Shown here: positions 59,269 to 64,000 of the stretch, one piece after another | Layout: each line of letters starts with the position of its first letter | Numbering within the stretch: the first letter of the stretch is position 1 | Origin: Rutidosis leptorrhynchoides | Lineage: Eukaryota; Streptophyta; Magnoliopsida; Asterales; Asteraceae | Direction of reading: 5' to 3' | Length of the DNA: 64,000 nt | Assembly: GCF_046630445.1 (NCBI RefSeq) | Contig: NC_092340.1 | Span: forward strand, 366,629,001 to 366,693,000 | Program-made: the position numbers and the translations under genes | Notes under the pieces: generated by a model | Databases searched by the model: none | Seen by the model: only the letters and a program-made list of their open reading frames with translations | Told to the model about the DNA's origin: nothing

Positions 59269-60570
59269 AATAATAATCAGTTTCAAGGGCGCGCTCAGTT
59301 TAACCGCAATTTTAATAATCCCTACAATCCTCAAGGTCGTCAGGGAGGTAGTAATAGTAATTATCAGAATTCGCCGGGTGGAGGATTTCAGCAACAAGCT
59401 CCTGGGTATTTTCAAAAGCCCCAAGCCGAAGAGAAAAAGTCGAATCTTGAAGCTATGATCGAAAAGCTTGTGATATCTCAAACTCAGCTTGTTACTACTG
59501 TTACTCAGAATAATGAGAAGAATGATCAGATGTTCCGGAATCAACAAGCCGCGATTCATAATTTGGAACAACAGATTGGTCAACTTGCTAATCAGAGAAA
59601 TGAGAGAAAACCGGGGGAGTTACCAAGTAACACGGATGCTAACCCGAAAAATGGGCACGTTAATGCTATCACCACCCGAAGTGGTATAGCATATGATCCA
59701 CCGAAGAAGCCTGCTGAGTATGATTTGAGAGTTCCATTGGTTAAAGATAGTGAGCCGGTAGTTGATAGTGAACCGGAGGGGGATAAGGAGCCGGAACAGG
59801 TGATTGAGGAAGTTGAAAATATACCGGTAAAGGTTGCTGCTAAACCGGTAGCTAAGGAGTATCAACCACCGCTCCCATACCCGAGAAAACAGAGGTTAGA
59901 GAAGTTAGAGGCGGAAAAATCAAAGTTCATGGAGTTGATCAAGAAAGTGAATGTCAACTTACCTTTCATTGATGTTATTGCGGGGATGCCCAAGTATGCT
60001 CGGTTCATGAAGGATTTGCTTACCAACCGAAAGAAGATGGAAAGTGTTTCATCCGTGACGTTAAATGCAGCATGTACAGCGGTGGTGACAAACCAACTTC
60101 CCGAGAAGTTGGAAGATCCGGGTTATTTTACTATTCCTTGTTTATTGGGGGATCTTGCTTGTATGCGGGCATTGGCGGATTTGGGTGCTAGTATTAATTT
60201 AATGCCCTACTCTATTTACCTTAAACTAGCACCTGGGGAACTTAGACCCACTCGTATGGCCATACAACTAGCGGACCGCTCTATTAAATACCCTCGTGGG
60301 ATTATAGAGAACATGCTAGTTAAGACCGGGACTTTAGTTTTCCCCGCCGACTTTGTAGTTCTAGACATGGAAGTGGATGAAAGGATTCCACTCATTTTGG
60401 GAAGGCCATTTTTGAATACCGCTAGATGTCTAATTGATGTTTATGGCCAACAGTTGACCCTTAGAATAGGTGACCAAAAGGTGTCCTTTGCTATTGATAA
60501 GGCATTAAAATACCCCGGTTACCTAGATGACACTTGTTTTTTTTTTGCAAACCGTGGACACACATGTTGA
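59269..60570 (+). pseudogene. gag tail and aspartic protease region of element 4
   Basis: A Gln-rich coiled segment (EQQIGQLANQRNERKPGELP) followed by ITTRSGIAYDPP, typical of Athila gag-protease linkers. The protease has ALADLGASINLMPYS (about 60169-60213) and IPLILGRPFLNTARCLIDV (about 60387-60443). Confidence 0.85.
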
Positions 60571-60592
60571 GTTTTTGTAGGAGTTTCCAGAA

Positions 60593-63500
60593 TTGCAGGG
60601 AACAGGGGAATGTGAAATAGCAAGTGATGAAGGGGATGTGTTAGATGAGGTGGATTTGATGACCACCCTAATGGCTGAAGGTTATGAGCCAACCGAAGAA
60701 GAGCATGAGAAGTTGGAGAAAGCAAATGCATTCAGGAGCAAAACTTCAATTGAAGAGGCTCCTGAATTAGAGTTGAAACCACTCCCGGATAATTTGGAGT
60801 ATGCTTTTCTTGGGGAGGAGTCTAAACTCCAGGTGATTATTGCTTCCGATCTTTCTGTAAGTCAAAAGTCTAAACTTTTCTCCATGTTAAAAGCCCACAA
60901 ACCGGCTATTGCATGGAAAATTTAGGATATTAAGGGTATTAGTCCCTCTTATTGTACACACAAAATCTTAATGGAAGATAACTTCAAACCGTGTGTGCAA
61001 CGACAAAGGCGACTAAACCCACATATGCAGGAAGTGGTTAAAAAGGAGATTGTTAAACTCCTTGATGCAGGTCTTATTTATCCTATCTCTGACAGTCCTT
61101 GGGTGAGTCCGGTTCAATGTGTGCCCAAAAAGGGTGGCATGACCGTGATCACAAACGAAAAGAATGAATTAATTTCTACCAGGACTGTCACGGGATGGCG
61201 GGTGTGCATTGACTATCGAAAATTAAATGATGCCACCCGAAAGGACCATTTTCCCCTACCCTTCATCGATCAAATGTTGGAGAGGTTGGCGGGAAAAAGT
61301 TTCTATTGTTTTCTTGATGGTTTTTCGGGATATTTCCAAATCCCTATTGCACCCGAAGACCAAGAGAAAACCACGTTCACGTGCCCGTATGGCACATTCT
61401 CTTATCGGCGTATGCCGTTCGGTTTATGTAACGCCCCTGCTACCTTTCAAAGGTGTATGGTGGCGATTTTCCATGATATGATCGAAGACTGCATGGAGGT
61501 GTTTATGGACGACTTTTCAGTCTACGGAGACACCTTCGAGTCATGTCTTCTTAATCTTGAGCGTATGTTGATTCGGTGCGAAAAAGCCAGTTTTGTGCTC
61601 AACTGGGAGAAATGCCACTTTATGGTTCGTGAGGGCATCGTTCTCGGGCACAAGATTTCTAAAGTTGGAATTGAGGTAGATAAGGCGAAAATCAATGTTA
61701 TCGCCGGGCTTAAAGCCCCTACCGATGTTAAAGGTGTTCGAAGTTTTCTTGGGCACGCCGGGTTTTACCGGCGGTTTATCAAGGATTTTTCCAAAATTGC
61801 CACGCCCTTAAATAAACTTCTTGAAAAGGACGCTCCGTTTATTTTCTCGAAGGAGTGTCACAAAGCTTTCAATCTTCTTAAAGCAAAGCTCACTAATTCA
61901 CCTATCCTTATTAGTCCGGATTGGTCTATGCCATTCGAACTTATGTGTGATGCTAGTGACTTTGCAATCAGATCCGTCTTGGGGAAACGTGTTGGTAAAC
62001 ATTTCCAGCCCATTTACTATGCTAGTAAGACATTGCAAGGAGCGCAACTAAATTATACCACCACCGAAAAGGAACTCCTAGCAATTGTTTTCTCTTTTGA
62101 CAAATTTCGTGCGTATCTCATACTAGCAAAGACGATTGTGTATACGGACCACTCGGCCCTTAAGCATTTGCTCTCTAAACCCGATGCTAAACCGAGATTG
62201 ATACGTTGGGTATTGCTTTTGCAAGAATTCGATGTAGAAATCCGGGATAAAAAGGGTGCCGAGAATTTAGCGGCCGATCACCTTTCACGTCTTGAGAACC
62301 CCTCCCGTGAGGTTCTCGATGAGACTTCTATTCATGATGATTTTCCCGATGAATATCTCATGAAGGTGGAGGAGTGTGAAGACCCTTGGTTCGTTGATTT
62401 TGCGAATTATCTAGTTGGTGGATTCTTAGAGAAGGGTTGGTCACATCATAAACGTAAGAAGTTCTTTAGTGACCTTAAGTATTATTTTTGGGAGGACCCT
62501 TATCTCTTTAGGCGGTGTTCCGATGGAATGATCCGCCGGTGTATTTCCGGAGAAGAATGCGAACGCATTCTTGTCCAATGTCATCATGGTCCGACAGGTG
62601 GGCATTATGGTCCCCAAGTTACGGGGCGGAAAGTCTTTGAGGCCGGGTTTTATTGGCCTACTATCTTCAAGGATGCCCACCGGATTTGTAAATCGTGCGA
62701 TGCTTGTCAACGGGCGGGCCAAATCACCCAACGAGACGAGATGCCTCAAAATGTCATTCAAGTTTGTGAGGTTTTTGATATTTGGGGGATTGATTTCATG
62801 GGCCCGTTCCCGAAGTCGAATAATAAGCTCTACATTCTTGTTGCTATCGATTATGTTTCAAAATGGGTTGAAGCACAAGCTTTGCCCACCAATGATGCAT
62901 GGGTCATAGTTTCGTTCCTAAAGCAACTCTTTTCTCGGTTTGGTTCCCCGAAAACTTTAATTAGTGATCGGGGAACTCACTTTTGTAATGCCCAACTCGA
63001 AAAGGTGTTGAAACGGTATGGGGTAACCCATAAAGTTTCGACATCCTACCATCCTCAAACGAATGGGCAAGTCGAAAACACCAAAAGAGCTTTAAAGAGG
63101 ATTCTTGAGAAAACTATTGGTTCTAATCCTAAGGAGTGGTCGTTTAAGCTAGATGATGCCTTATGGGCATTTAGAACGGCGTACAAAACGCCAACCGGAA
63201 CCACTCCTTTTCGGTTACTTTATGGCAAAGCATGTCATCTCCCGGTGGAGATTGAACGCAAAGCTTATTGGGCTCTAAAAACGAGCAATCTTGATCTTAA
63301 GGAGGCGGGTCGCCTTCGGTTGAGTCAATTGAATGAGTTAGAAGAGCTAAGGCTCGATGCGTATGAGAACTCATTGATTAGTAAGGAAAGAACGAAGAAG
63401 TGGCACGATAGTCGCTTGAAGGATCCTAAAGAATTTAAGGAAGGGGATCGTGTGCTTCTTTTCAATTCGAGGTTTCGTTTGTTTCCCGGGAAGTTAAAAT

Positions 63501-63676
63501 CTAAATGGTCGGGACCTTTTGTTGTTCGAAAGGTTTATTCTCATGGGGCGGTTGATTTGGTAAATTTGAAAGGGGAAGAGTTCAAGGTTAACGGTCATCG
63601 GTTAAAACACTATGTCGATAGACCGCAAGAGGTGGACGATGAGATTAAACTCATCTTTACCTCTAACGATGCGTAA
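60593..63676 (+). pseudogene. pol region of Athila-like element 4
   Basis: A 901-codon open frame (60971-63676) with a related stretch upstream. Reverse transcriptase: [45 protein letters not shown] active-site box near 61503-61529. RNase [10 protein letters not shown] near 61942, [11 protein letters not shown] near 62141. Integrase: [21 protein letters not shown] zinc-binding pair, [29 protein letters not shown]. There is no chromodomain, in keeping with the Athila/Tat side of Ty3/gypsy. Confidence 0.92.
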
Positions 63677-64000
63677 TAATCATGGTTAAAACCATTGTTG
63701 TAGAGTTTGTATATTTTTGTGCTTGTTTGACATTATGTGCAATATAATCATGCTTGGATTTTTGTTGGGGTTAGTTTGGTGGTTTTAGGTTGAGAAAATG
63801 GGATTTACAGGTTTAAAAATACAAAATTCTAGTGTACCAGCACATGGAGCGCCGCTCCAGATCATGGCGCGCCGCGCCACTTTGAGACACCTGATGTACC
63901 AGATATTGAAAAAAGCTCGACATGATTTTTCAGTTACTCGGAGCGCCGCGCGACCCTTTGGAGCTCCGCGCGGATACCCTGCGCGCCGCGCCAATTCCTG
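63677..64000 (+). repeat. Post-pol region of element 4 with a further palindrome cassette
   Basis: After pol, GGAGCGCCGCTCC (in 63845-63859), GGCGCGCCGCGCC (in 63865-63879), GGAGCGCCGCGCG (from 63940), GGAGCTCCGCGCGG (from 63960) and GCGCGCCGCGC (from 63981) repeat the arrangement seen in the LTR: two units, about 60 bp, then more units. Intervening words AGCTCGA, ATTTTTCAG and CAGTTA also echo the LTR. The window ends here, so no LTR boundary is visible. Confidence 0.65.

Larger units (their letters stand above)
56452..64000 (+). mobile_element. Athila-like Ty3/gypsy element (element 4), right end outside the window
   Basis: 5' LTR 56452-57964, an Asp-type primer site, gag, protease, reverse transcriptase-RNase H-integrase, and then the start of a post-pol region reaching the window edge. 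Lineage is assigned from the primer site and the gag/pol sequence. The pol region is largely open over 2.7 kb; a few interruptions elsewhere suggest a moderately young, broken copy. Without the 3' LTR the age cannot be estimated from LTR divergence. Confidence 0.9.

Overview
The window is nuclear DNA of a flowering plant. Spliced host genes with GT-AG introns sit in AT-rich DNA full of nested LTR retrotransposons, MITEs and SINEs. The protein sequences point to a eudicot. The long-LTR Tekay-like chromoviruses and Athila-type elements would suit Asteraceae, but that family assignment is from memory and is an inference.

Layout. 1-9342: a young Tekay-like long-LTR element on the + strand with no pol (non-autonomous), its 5' LTR cut by the window edge. 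9343-9648: an inverted leader fragment of the same family. 9649-25406: a tandem chromovirus array, made of part of one interior, an LTR, a full interior and a second LTR. The full interior carries an F-box-like reading frame between primer site and gag. 25407-25782: a minus-strand LTR fragment of the first family. 25783-29160: the 3' part and 3' LTR of an Athila-like element. 29161-49006: a gene island with three recognisable host genes, MITEs, SINE-like units and truncated retroposons. 49007-56451: two old LTRs lying tail to tail. 56452-64000: the 5' LTR, gag, protease and pol of a second Athila-like element, running off the right edge.

Host genes. A KRP/ICK cyclin-dependent kinase inhibitor (31592-33374, 3 exons, 213 aa), the stomatal bHLH factor FAMA (39287-40929, 4 exons, 404 aa) and a GPI-anchored lipid-transfer protein (46449-47256, 2 exons, 170 aa). 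All three are on the + strand and look intact. KRP and FAMA both restrain the cell cycle, FAMA as the last switch in guard-cell formation; the LTPG probably carries lipid at the outer plasma membrane or wall.

Most unusual observations: (1) an F-box/At2g35280-like frame carried in sense inside a chromovirus; (2) paired GC-rich palindromes with compensating arm changes, placed 21-29 bp upstream of the TATA box in the LTRs of two unrelated lineages, with a further cassette downstream of Athila pol; (3) a PPT-like motif reused inside the interiors of the long-LTR family. Retroelement copies are treated as fossils throughout.
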